NCBI GenBank assembly: GCA_014898425.1
Contig: RCSZ01000005.1
Location: 2,134,501 to 2,198,500, forward strand
Origin: Botryotinia globosa
Taxonomy: Eukaryota; Ascomycota; Leotiomycetes; Helotiales; Sclerotiniaceae
DNA: 64,000 nucleotides
Direction of reading: 5' to 3'
This document shows, one piece after another, positions 45,907 through 56,159 of the stretch. Under the pieces are notes generated by a model. That model was not told the DNA's origin, did no database searches, and worked only from the letters and a program-made list of their open reading frames with translations. Position numbers and translations under genes: made by a program. Each line of letters begins with the position of its first letter. The first letter of the stretch is position 1.

Positions 45907-48495
45907 TTATCTCCTCGCGTCAAGATATGCCTTGGCATCATCCCATGTCTTCTTCTCAGCATCCTTCATCTCCGAGTCGGACAAAGTCTTGACTCCCTTA
46001 TATAAAGCATCAAAGAAATCAAAGGCAACATCAAGATCTTCTACAAAGTTGATTGCGTAAGGAATATACTGATTAGCATATCTCGTTACTCTTTTCACCT
46101 TATCCTCTTTCAGTGATTCGGGATTGACACAGTCATCAAGGTAAGTTTTCACGGCGATTCCGAAAGCGATATCAATATCGTTATCAAATGGAAGACTGTT
46201 TCAAAGATCGTTAGTGATTTGACCGCTTCGAAAGTTGATGATCGATTAAACAGGTGAATGGTGGAATAGAAAAAGAACGTACCTGCGACCTAACCCTTGA
46301 TATTGCTTAACATCGCGGGCAACTTGGCCACTCAAAAGCATCGAGGCGACAATGGCTTCAATTAGATCTCTATCTGTTTCCCGAATAGATTTGATGATCG
46401 AATGATATGAAAGGAAATTCTTGCTCAAAGGACCAGTATACCCAATTGGGGAGTGTCTGACTTTCAGAAGACAGGCAACCCGACTTATGAGCATGCAGTT
46501 TGCTTTGTCTTCCTCTTCGCCTCGCAGTGGCCCTCCAATCAATTCGGGGTGATGGTCACGATTGTGGAGATTTTGGAAACGAATCAGCTCGAATGCCACA
46601 AATGCTGCTTCCTCACTAAAGTGAACATCCTTATGTTTCTCGAAAATAGGTTGGATGGCTTTCAAAGTAGTGGCCAATGCTTTTCCCCAATTTGTGAGCT
46701 CGTGTTGATCGTTGATGTAGCCTCTGAGATGAAGTAGACGCCATAAAGAATTGGAAAGAATCTCTGCTTTTGAGGAAAGACCAGTAGTCTTTCCTTTGCC
46801 AATAGTCTTAGCGGGGAGATCCTTGTTATCAAGTAAGGATATCGCAGCAAAAGACAAGGTTCCTGCTTGTAATGATTTTGCTTCCACTTTCTTCAATTCA
46901 GAATCCTTTACACCCCATACATCAACTAAATTATTAGTCTGTGGCTGTAAGCGTCTATGGTTTAATGATAGCTTGTTTTCATCATCGAACCATAAGCGCA
47001 TGGTGATATCCTTATAGAGGAAACCACGATGCATTCGGGGAGCAATGAGGGCTGCAGAAGTTTCTTTGAGTGGCAAAAGAGACTCTGTAACTAGCTTTCG
47101 ATATTCAGGTGATACAAAGCCATCGAGAGTTGGAAGAACATGGTATTCGAGAGAGTTGAAAGTGTTCATGAGACGCGAACTGATCACATCTTTTTGAAGA
47201 TAAGAGTATAACTCTGCAGGTAGTTGCAAACCAAGATATTCATGATTGTCTCCTGTCAAGTGATCAAAATCTCTGATATGAATGCTTCCATCTGTATGCA
47301 CAGTAACACAATGCTTGATACCCATCTTTGCCTTTCGGTACTTGTCAAGCCAGTCTCGATCTTGCAAGTTTAAAATGTCGTTAAAAGCCGTGCAAGTCGC
47401 ACTAACCGACTTTTCCGAAGTTCTCAGAAGGTTGATAGCATCGCCAACATTGTAGGGTTGGCGGGTGATAATAGATTGATCTTGAAGGGGAGGAAACGGT
47501 GGTAAAAATGAGGTTCCGGTCATTAATAATGCATCAGCAAGCATGTCTGGTGTAACATTGAGCTTCTTGATAATTTCAGACCTAACAACGCCTCTTAAGG
47601 ATTTGTTTTCCCAATCCGCTGGGGTAGGTGGGTAAATGACAGCATCCCAGATGTCATAGAGGAGTAATTCTTGAGAGCCCATAATCCCATCAATGAATTG
47701 TTCATCATGGCGATCGAGGGCGGCGAGCTGAGCACAAGCACTAAAAGGAGCAGTCATGTAGTCCAAGTCCCTCGCAGTAAGCACTTCCTTTAGGATGTGG
47801 TATAGGTCGGTAATTTGGATAGCGCCTATATGAAATTAATACAAATGAACGATATTGATTCAACACTCAGACACTCACTGGCTTTGCGAAAAGCTGCGAC
47901 AGCATCTGTAGGATTGCCTTGGTTATAAATTGCCCATGCTTGTTCTGTTTCGGGTATGGCAGACTTCAGACGGCGCATAGTCATTTCCTTCTTGCCAACA
48001 ACTGATTGACCTTCAAAAACGAAGTATGGCTCCATTTCATGTTCCTTCCACTTGTCCAAATCGTTCTCGATGTGTAATTTCAATGCCATGGGTTCTCCAC
48101 CCAAGGCTGCAAGTAGAGGTTCATCGGCAGGGCCTTTCAAAAGATTTGACAGGTATGCTGTAGCTTCCACACCAATTTTTGCGTTTACTAAATCGGAAAG
48201 TGGCATAGAACTGTTTGTCGCAAATTAGCAGATGACTTCCTGCGGAATGATTGGGATCTTACACTACCCCAGCATCAATGTATGGGTCGCCAGTATTTAC
48301 TGCATATGCTATATCAGTCCAATGCTCCGGAATATAGTATGCACGATCGAATGTGCTATCAACCCAGCAGACCGATGCCAACAGCGCATTTCGGATATCC
48401 TGATTATCATCGAAAGGGTTTGTCGCCACAAACTCAGCTTCGGAAAACACTTCGCGGATAATTGAGCCAAGCGTATCCTCCGTTCCGCAGCCCAT
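45907..48495 (-). CDS. MKT1: MKT1-like protein (XPG-like nuclease fold, post-transcriptional regulator)
   Basis: Four exons on the minus strand, 48495-48263, 48210-47879, 47825-46283 and 46195-45907, give 798 residues with all junctions in frame. Matches to yeast Mkt1: AKIGVEATAYLSNLLKG with LAALGGEPMALKLHIENDL and PYFVFEGQS (XPG-N-like), DLYHILKEVLTARDLDYMTA, FIDGIMGSQELLLYDIWDAV (XPG-I-like), and the C-terminal helical half with GPLSKNFLSYHSIIKSIRET and EAIVASMLLSGQVARDV. Mkt1 acts with Pbp1 to control translation and stability of selected mRNAs. It is not known to cleave nucleic acid. The first 78 residues (MGCGTEDTLGSIIREVFSEA) have no counterpart in yeast, and the 5' end of the model is uncertain: a conserved-type start is not evident upstream. 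Confidence 0.87.
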
Positions 48496-49294
48496 TTTGC
48501 TTCTCGAAGCTCAAACTTTCGTAGAGGTGGTGGTGGAAATTGAGGTTGAGCTCGCGACGGCTATGGTTGTGGTTGAGGTTAGAATTGAGAAGGAAATCGA
48601 ACTTACGAGGCATCTTGAATTTAGATACTGAATATGATTCACTCGTTCTTCCCAATTATGATTCGATTCCTAAGTACTTTCCAAAAACGAAAGATACCAA
48701 ACCTTATATTCGTATTGTGGCCCTGTTAGATAATATTGGAGGGGTGTTCGTGGGAAGGAACGTTGGTGGTCTGTAAGATAGATCAATGATGAGTAAAGGG
48801 TGAGTTGAGGTTATTATGGGCTGATGTAAAAGAAGAATCTACAGTCGAGTATGTTGACGGGGTATCTGAGGGGTATATCTGAGTGAGATGAGTGTATATT
48901 TCAGAAATTGAAATGAATGTAAGTTACTTAAATGCGCAGAGGTGGTGGTGGTGGTGGTTGTGTCTTCCAAATATAATTTTGAGATTGAAGTTCAGACCAC
49001 TCAGACCACAACCGCAGTTCAGTTCGAGAAGTGTCCAAGCTCCCAAAAGGATCGGTTCAAGGCTTATTAATAATAAGGTTATTTTTAGTGTCCCCCGTCC
49101 GTCCTCAGCCCGTCCCGCCGTCTATCTTTTGGGCTCATCACGTGAGATATATGATAAGGGAGGTCTCTTCAGACTTCATTGAATTCTTATCAGAAGGTTT
49201 TTACAAATGAATATATTTCATCCCACCTTGGAAAAGGTATAGAGAAGAATCATATCCCACTTACATTCAATCATACATACATCGCTCAGGAATC
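48496..49294. promoter_or_regulatory. Divergent region, MKT1 / 2OG oxygenase
   Basis: 800 bp between start codons. A possible 5' UTR intron for MKT1 on the minus strand starts with GTAAGT right after an ATGCCTC near 48610. A (GGT)n run lies at 48940-48960. No other gene seen. Confidence 0.45.
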
Positions 49295-50875
49295 ATGTCG
49301 TCTTCAAACGAAGGAAGAATACCAGTCATTGATATCTCAGGCTCAGTGCCTCAATCGGAAGTTGCTAAACAACTTGTGGATGCAGCTGCAACTTTTGGTT
49401 TCGTTTACATAAAAAATCTGGGGAAAGATATCCCTGTCGTTGCCATTGATAGAACATTTGAGTTGGTGAGTACCCTTGCCTCAAATTTCCGTTATTATTA
49501 TGGCTAAAACCTAAAGTAGTCTCGAAAGTTCTTCTCTTCTCCTATGGAAGAGAAGCTACCATGCAAAATTGCAAATAATGTATGTGATAAGTTGAGTTAT
49601 GTTCAGCCATCGGTATATGGCAGCTGACAAGGTGTTAGAATCGGGGATGGTCTGGAATGCATACGGAGAAATTAGATGAAAAGAATCAACGAGTACGTTA
49701 TCTCGTCAACAAAACCATTCAAGATTTCAAAACTAATAGATTTGCAGGTTGGTGACTTCAAAGAGTAGCTTGCCTTTCCCCTACAACCCGTTCATTCAGG
49801 TCCGAACTAACTCAATTCTTGCCCCTTAGAGCATTCAATTTAGGCGATTTTGTCAATGGAAAAGCCGACCAACCGCTTCCACCTTCATTATCTCCACATG
49901 AATCAGAGCTCAACGAGTTTCAACTTTATTGCCATAAGCTGTGTCTCAAACTCCTTACTCTTTTCGCCGTCGGTCTCGAGGTAGATATTCCAAACAGCCC
50001 TCTTTAAACAATACTCTCATTTGCCGCAATTTACTTCATCTCAAGAAGATTAAAAAAGCTAACTTTCTACAGATTGACCCCGCAGCTGGCGGTTCCGACT
50101 GGTTCTCCTCTAGACATCACGGGGGCACAACAGGATGCATTCTGCGTCTGCTCTACTATCCTTCCTTGCCCCCAAATTCTGACTACCAACCCGATGTCGA
50201 TATCCGAGCTGGTGCTCACTCGGACTATGGATCTATCACCCTTTTATTCCGTATGTCATCTCCTCAATCGCTATCACACCCCAATCTAACAACCAATTCC
50301 TTCAGAACGACCCTCTCAACCGGGTCTCGAAATCCTTCCTCCATCCTGTTCTTCGGAGCCAAAATGGACCCCAGTTCCAATCCAGCCCCCTACTACAGAA
50401 AATGACCCATCTCCACCAATTCGTAAGCATATATTTCCCCCCCAAACTTTTGCGCCTTCAATCCTCCGTATCCATATTCCTTTTTCCAAACCACTCCCTC
50501 TGTTCACCCCCCGAAATGCATTTCCCTTTCAGAAAATGTAACTAATCTCCACCCCACCCAGTCGTAAATATAGGCGATCTCCTCTCGCACTGGACGAACA
50601 ATCTCCTCGTCTCCACCGTCCACCGCGTGATCTTCCCAAAATCTCTTCCAACAGAAATAGCAGATCGCTACAGTATAGCCTATTTCTGTCATCCCGTCGG
50701 CACCACCGTATTAGAAAGTGTACCCAGTGAGCGCGTACAGAAATTTGGAGAAGCGAATGGAGAGATAGAAAGGAAGAAAGGAGAGAAAATTACAGCCGAT
50801 GAACATTTGATGGGAAGATTGAAGGCTACGTATGCTGGTTTGTATGAGGAAGATAAGGGGGATAAAAAGGAATGA
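49295..50875 (+). CDS. 2-oxoglutarate/Fe(II)-dependent oxygenase, isopenicillin N synthase-like
   Basis: Eight exons spliced by eye: 49295-49465, 49520-49579, 49639-49692, 49748-49764 (only 17 bp), 49830-49980, 50073-50250, 50306-50422 and 50562-50875; 353 residues, all in frame. An N-terminal DIOX_N region (IPVIDISGSVPQSEVAKQLV, AATFGFVYIKN) is followed by NRGWSGMHTEKLDEKNQ and VGDFKEAFNLGDF, then the jelly-roll core. Iron ligands are His200 and Asp202 in AGAHSDYGSITLL and His270 in VSTVHRV; the 2OG-binding pair is Arg285 and Ser287 in RYSIAYF. Fungal members act in secondary metabolism or in amino acid and flavonoid-like oxidation; the substrate is unknown. No cluster genes are adjacent. 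High intron density is unusual for the window. Confidence 0.85.
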
Positions 50876-51164
50876 ACGTGAGGTGTGATCTAACAGCATG
50901 GGAAGATAGTAAGTGATATGTTCTTGGATTCTAATGCAATAGCAACTCTACCCATCAGTAAGATTCGCGCCAATAAAGGCTTTCCCTTCCGAAACGCTTG
51001 TATAATACAATTGATGGAATCATTTCAAGGAAGATGCCGTTATATATCTCATGAGATATCACACTTGAGTTTTGTTTTCCTCAGACAAGGTGACACTCAC
51101 GCTCCAAAAAAACTAAACTTTGAGTTCCCGCAATACTAGCATAATCTGTCTCCAGCCACTCGCT

Positions 51165-52607
51165 CTATGCGTCGGCCTTTTCTTCCTTGCTCTCAGTTAT
51201 CTCATCCTTTTCTTCCTTGATATCAGTTGTCTCATTCTGTTCTTCCTGGATCTCAATCGTCTCGTCATTTTTTTCCGCCTCCGCAGCAAGTGTTTCTTCG
51301 ACGGGCGGCGCTGCGGCTGTTTCTGCAGCACTCTCCGCACCAGTCTCTGTCTTTGTGACCTTCTCTGCATTCGACAACGCATTCCATTCATCCAGGTACT
51401 TCTCAACTTGTGGTCCCCAGACCTCCTCTCCCTTTTCCAAATCATCGTAATCCAAAACGTTCTTGCCCAGTTCAAACTGTCCTTGTCTGACCCTAACCAA
51501 ACTGGTCATCAATCCCGCTGATCCCAAATCTGCGCCGAGATCATGGCATAATGATCGGACGTAGAAACCAGATGATACAGTCATGCGGATTTTGGCCGCT
51601 GGCGGTCCTTTCTTGACGTCTTCTTTGGACGGAATAGGTTGATCTTCAATTGGAGTTTTGTCGGAAGAAAGACCTCCTGACATCATCGCATCTTCCTTTG
51701 CTTCTTCGACTCCCTCCTTCGCTTTTTTTGCCGGCTTTTCCAAAACTAAGTCATCTTGATCATCACCCATCTTTCTCTTTCTACTTTCGAAATCTTCCAG
51801 CGCCCTCTCATTCTCTGCCTCCTTTCCATTACTTGCTGGCTCAGCTCGCTCCTGCTTCCATAACTTCGCCGCAACATTGACTTCCGCATAACCCGCTTCT
51901 TCAGTTGGCGCCTTCCATTCATGTTCACCACCTTCATACCACTCTAGCAACTCCAACTCCGAGACATCAACAGGTCTTCTTTCAATTTCTTTAGGGATTT
52001 CCTTTCCCTCGCGCGCATATTCGTAAAGAGGCTTTCCATTCATTTTCAAAGCCGAAAATAACGGTGGAAGTTGCATAAATTTTCCTCGATATTTAGCAAG
52101 TCCTTTCTCAACCATTTCTTTCGTAATATGTTCATAAGGAGCTCTCTTCAACAATTTCCCATCTTTATCATATGTATCTGTCGCAGCACCAAATAATACA
52201 GTAGTCTCATAAGTCTTAGTACAGAGAAGGAAATTGCCCAATTCTTTTGTGCCTTTTCCAACTCCCGCAATGAGGACTCCAGTAGCCAATGGATCTAAAG
52301 TTCCTCCATGACCAATTTTGACCTGGACTCTCTTACCTGACTTTCTGCGTCTTTGTTTTTGGTTGTGCCATTCGTTTTCTCGATTTCGAGTTTCTATTTG
52401 AATATAAGGTGCGAATAGTTCGGAAGGATTGAAATGGTGTTGAAGATCGCGAACGATTTGAGCGGAAGAACGACCAGTGGGTTTATTAATGGCTGCGAGG
52501 TTCTGTTAATTATATTTATCAATTGAAAAGCGAAAACAGAGATTCGTACCGAAAACGCCTTCCATGACCTTTCCTTTCGTCATTGTCCACCAGGCAAGTC
52601 TGGACAT
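51165..52607 (-). CDS. PUS4: tRNA pseudouridine-55 synthase (TruB/PUS4 family)
   Basis: Two exons on the minus strand, 52607-52550 and 52492-51165, encode 461 residues. The junction recreates the family start MEGVFAINKPTGRSSAQIV. Catalytic motif GHGGTLDPLATGVLIAGVGK contains the nucleophile Asp (near residue 86). Further matches: TYETTVLFGAATDTYDKDG, QLPPLFSALKMNGKPLYEYA, RPVDVSELELLEW and, late, SSGFYVRSLCHDLGADLGSA. It makes pseudouridine 55 in the T-loop of cytosolic and mitochondrial tRNAs. Translation may start at Met1 (52607), Met9 or Met15 (52565). An acidic, Lys/Glu-rich insert (residues about 215-290) and a Glu-rich tail (ETIEIQEEQNETTDIKEEKD) are lineage-specific additions. Divergent from the RFTS-like gene. 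Confidence 0.92.
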
Positions 52608-53178
52608 CTGCTAGTGTTAGGTTGTTATGGGTGGTAATAGATATCCGTTGGTCGATATGGAGTGGAGTTAGTTTACTTCAACTCTCCAGCTTTTTTTTTT
52701 GTGCCATGGAAGGTTGCTGCAGAGTCTTAGCTTGGCGTCCTTATCACCACGTGATTCATGCCTCATCTTGCGACGATATCTTTTATTCTTGAGAAATATA
52801 TTTATTTGGAAACATAAGTCAACTGTAACAATAATCTTGGTAGAGAGCTTTCTCTTGCAATGTACAAAGATTACCACGGTCACGAGGAATCTTCAAGGCC
52901 CAGCAAGTCAGGTGTGTAACTATTACCTGACTGGATGGGTTTCGAGATTCATCATGGAGTTCTGAACCATTATCAAGGACTTCGGAATTTCATTTGGCCG
53001 GCTATCTATCTATCATCTTTATCAACAAACACAGCCATAGCTTCCTTAAAAGTTTGAGGAGGTAGAAAATAAAGGACTTATTACACTTGACCTTGTGATC
53101 TGGAACTCAAGCATCACGTGCTATGAAATTATATCGACTACTACATTATTCCTTTCTCCTTTCAACAGAGATCAAGCC
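52608..53178. other. Divergent spacer, PUS4 / RFTS-like gene
   Basis: 571 bp between start codons, containing a T10 tract near 52690-52700. No motif recognised and no gene seen. Confidence 0.45.
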
Positions 53179-54836
53179 ATGAAAGCTTCCAGATCTCAAA
53201 TGTTTGGCTCTGGCACACCTGGTGCTGTACCATATAAAAGTAATAACTCTTCAGGAGAGAATGTCGATAGAATGGATGTTGATGAGCCAAGGCTTGTTCT
53301 TCAAGATACGATTGTCTATCAGAAAAACCGCAGTATTGCCAATGTATTTGATTCTGTCCTTGGTCTAGAATTGCGCGCTGAAGGTACACTTTGGGTAGAA
53401 AATGCAGAAAGATACAAATGTAAGTTCTGACTCTGGTAGATCCCAATCTCCATTCATTGGATCAATACCATACCTAATGCTCTCATAGTTAAGAAACCAA
53501 ATGGTTCACATTGCCAGGTTCAATTCCAAATGTATTCTTATGAAAGGGATGAGCTTGGAGCTATCATTATTTACGTTGAAGATTCCGCAACTAAGTGGTG
53601 GGTTGAGCTTAAACCTTCGCAAAAGTATGTAGCACACTTCACAAGCATGGTAGAAAGTGCAGAACTTAAGCACTTTGTTACGGATTACTATGAGCGTGTA
53701 ATCAATAAGGAGTGTAAAGATGACTTGGCTCAGTTATGCTGGGAAGTGAGTTTCAATTGCTCTCCAATGTTGCTCCGCTCCAAAGGCTGATTCTTCATTA
53801 TAGTATGGTCGTGAAGATGGCAGTGGACTATTACAAGAAGATGTTTTCGAAGTTTTGACTAAAGATGCAAATGCATTCTTTCTGTTGTCAGCTTTTCGTG
53901 AGGAAACTTGGGTCGATGGAGAGGCTCAGACCATGAAGTGGTCTAGTACAGAAATATACAAGCTTCTAAAGAAGCAATGTCCTGTACGTATCTTTATATC
54001 ACGTTTCAATCCTACAAGGCTAATTTTGACAGACTGCTTATAAGAGAGCCAATACATTCGTTTCACTGGAACCAGGGCCAATGGCTGTCGACTCTCCTAC
54101 AATTCCAGACCCTGCTCTAGCTGCTAGCGAGAGTGGCGATGCACAAACCAATCAACTGGAAATGCTGATTTCTTTGATTAGCGATGAAATCGAAGACGGC
54201 ACTCCTGTCAAGAAACTTACTCCCGGATCTCTTTGGAACAAGCTCTTCATTAAAGCCAAAATTCCAGACCAAGGCGACCCGGGAGCTGGACCACGTATTG
54301 CAAAATGTGTTGTCTATAAAATTGGGGGGCTTCTTGCAGATCTGTTGGAAAGACGACATCCTGATCTATTTATGGGCTCAAAGTTCATTGATGGTCTTCG
54401 CGAGGTGGGTCGTACTCGATATCCACCATACACCAAGCAAGTGACCACCGATCAACAATGGCAACATTATATGGATTTGGCTGAGGGGCTTTACCTTGTT
54501 CGTCGAAACAACAACCAGAACGATGAAAGAGCTGGCATTATGCAGATTCGCGGGTCCACGAAACTTCAGGTAAAGGATATATTTACTGGGGAACTGGCAC
54601 CATCTCGTCCAGTTCCACGTGTTGGAGGTGGACGCGTTGGACGTCCTCCAAAGGCTCGTCCAGAAGTCGAATTTTGGGATGTTGAAGATGAAGACGAAGT
54701 GGTCGAGGACCCAATTGACACCGATGCGCCTCTGTCAGTAGAAATGGCATGGCAGCGTGTTTGGCAATTGGGCGGAGAAGAGAAAACCATTGGTGGTCGT
54801 GTTGTTCCAGCTCGTATCCAACGGTCCGGCTATTGA
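53179..54836 (+). CDS. Stand-alone RFTS-like (DNMT1 replication-foci) domain protein
   Basis: Four exons, 53179-53419, 53489-53745, 53804-53983 and 54033-54836; 493 residues (486 if translation starts at 53200). After a Ser-rich leader (SGTPGAVPYKSNNSSGENVD), residues about 35-145 resemble the RFTS domain of DNMT1: LVLQDTIVYQKN, SVLGLELRAEGTLWVENAER, IIIYVEDSATKWWVELKPSQ, KYVAHFTSMVESAELKHFVT (DNMT1 has a YILMEPSEEYAPIF-type strand here). No methyltransferase, CXXC or BAH domain follows. The rest is helical (LISLISDEIEDGTPVKKLTP, VYKIGGLLADLLERRHPDLF) with an AT-hook-like GGGRVGRPPKARPE near the C-terminus. A chromatin-linked role, for example recognising ubiquitinated histone H3 as RFTS does, is an inference. 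Domain call is moderate, from pattern only. Confidence 0.6.
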
Positions 54837-56159
54837 ATTTTGGTGCTGTATCCAGGCTGGCGTTACCATTAGCGGTAGGTAGATACCCCGTGATTCGATT
54901 TTTGGAATTGGAAAAATGAATACATGATTTACTGAGGCGTTGTTTGAGCTTTGCTGGTTGGTTTTCGTTGGGTTCTAATTATCTCGTCCCTCTTTCAGTA
55001 ATGATATCACCTTTGGCGATCTACCATCTCAATCTATTTCACCACATTCTGTACACTCAGCCTGAAAGCCAAGACGTGCCCAAAATTCATGCTGAACTCG
55101 CGTAATGGTCTTATCTTCGCACTCGGCTGGTGGACGACTCTCACAGTCTTCCTTATCAACCCCGCTAATCATCTTGGCAATCTAAAGGGGATCCTTCAGA
55201 TGTACCACAATAATTTCTTTCATCACATTGACCCCTTTTATGATTGGAAATCTAGACCGTGGAAAGATTTCGGCCTAGGAATACATTTCCCTCGCCGAAC
55301 TATGCTCTATGCTTGTCGTCCGATTAATTGACTAGAAATCCTCTTCTGATGTTGTCTAAATAATTTCGATGTACAAGTGTGCATGCTTATCGGAATTGTG
55401 ATGGAATCGTATTTAGAAACACCTGTTTGTAATCCAGCGACAGATACCAAAGGCTGGGTCAGCAAGTGATGACCTTTAGAATGCAATAAATTCAGCTTCA
55501 TCCGCGTATTATGACTCGCAACTACATGCGGGGAGCATTATGGTGCAGTATAAAGCGTATCACCGAGATGCTTCGCTGATTTATTCTTAGTCACACAGAG
55601 TCTTCATATAAAGAGCGCATAATCCCAGTTGACCTCGTGAATGATTTGACAAAGCTATGCGTCGAAATAAATGGCATAACATCTCCACCAAATCTGACTA
55701 CGAAAGATATAGCTCAATCCTACAAAACATTGCTTCCCCCGTGGTAGTTACCTCCCTTTCCATTGTAAGCGAGAGCTTAGTTTATTCGCCGCTCAGGTTT
55801 GTAGCCACGTACCACACTCTATGGTAAGTCTTCGAGGGTTGGATGTATTACATCATTACTTTAGTCTTTTCCCTTCTTTATTAGACACAGTGGAACAACA
55901 ATCAGACGATATCCGGGTACTCCCGCTGGAAGTTTACCCGCAATTAATTAATACCCGATTTTTTGCACCTGTTAGATTATCGCCAGGGTGATAAATGGGT
56001 TCGCTAAAGATGCATTGTCGATCCGGCTAAATAATTCTTCAACATACCCCTCACTTATTTACCCCCGAGGTTCCGGCATGAAAATGTATATAACTATGTA
56101 TAACATGTTTTAATAAGATCACCTCAAATATTACTTGAAAGTTTTGTGAGTAAGCTGCG
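54837..56159. other. 1.3 kb intergenic, no supported gene
   Basis: 3' flank of the RFTS-like gene and promoter of the GH95 gene. An 80-codon frame at 55089-55331 (MLNSRNGLIFALGWWTTLTV) has one hydrophobic stretch but no other support. No repeats seen. Confidence 0.45.

Noticed and set aside
55089..55331. 80-codon frame with one hydrophobic stretch
   Set aside because: No signal-peptide-like layout, no motif and no splice partner; left as intergenic.
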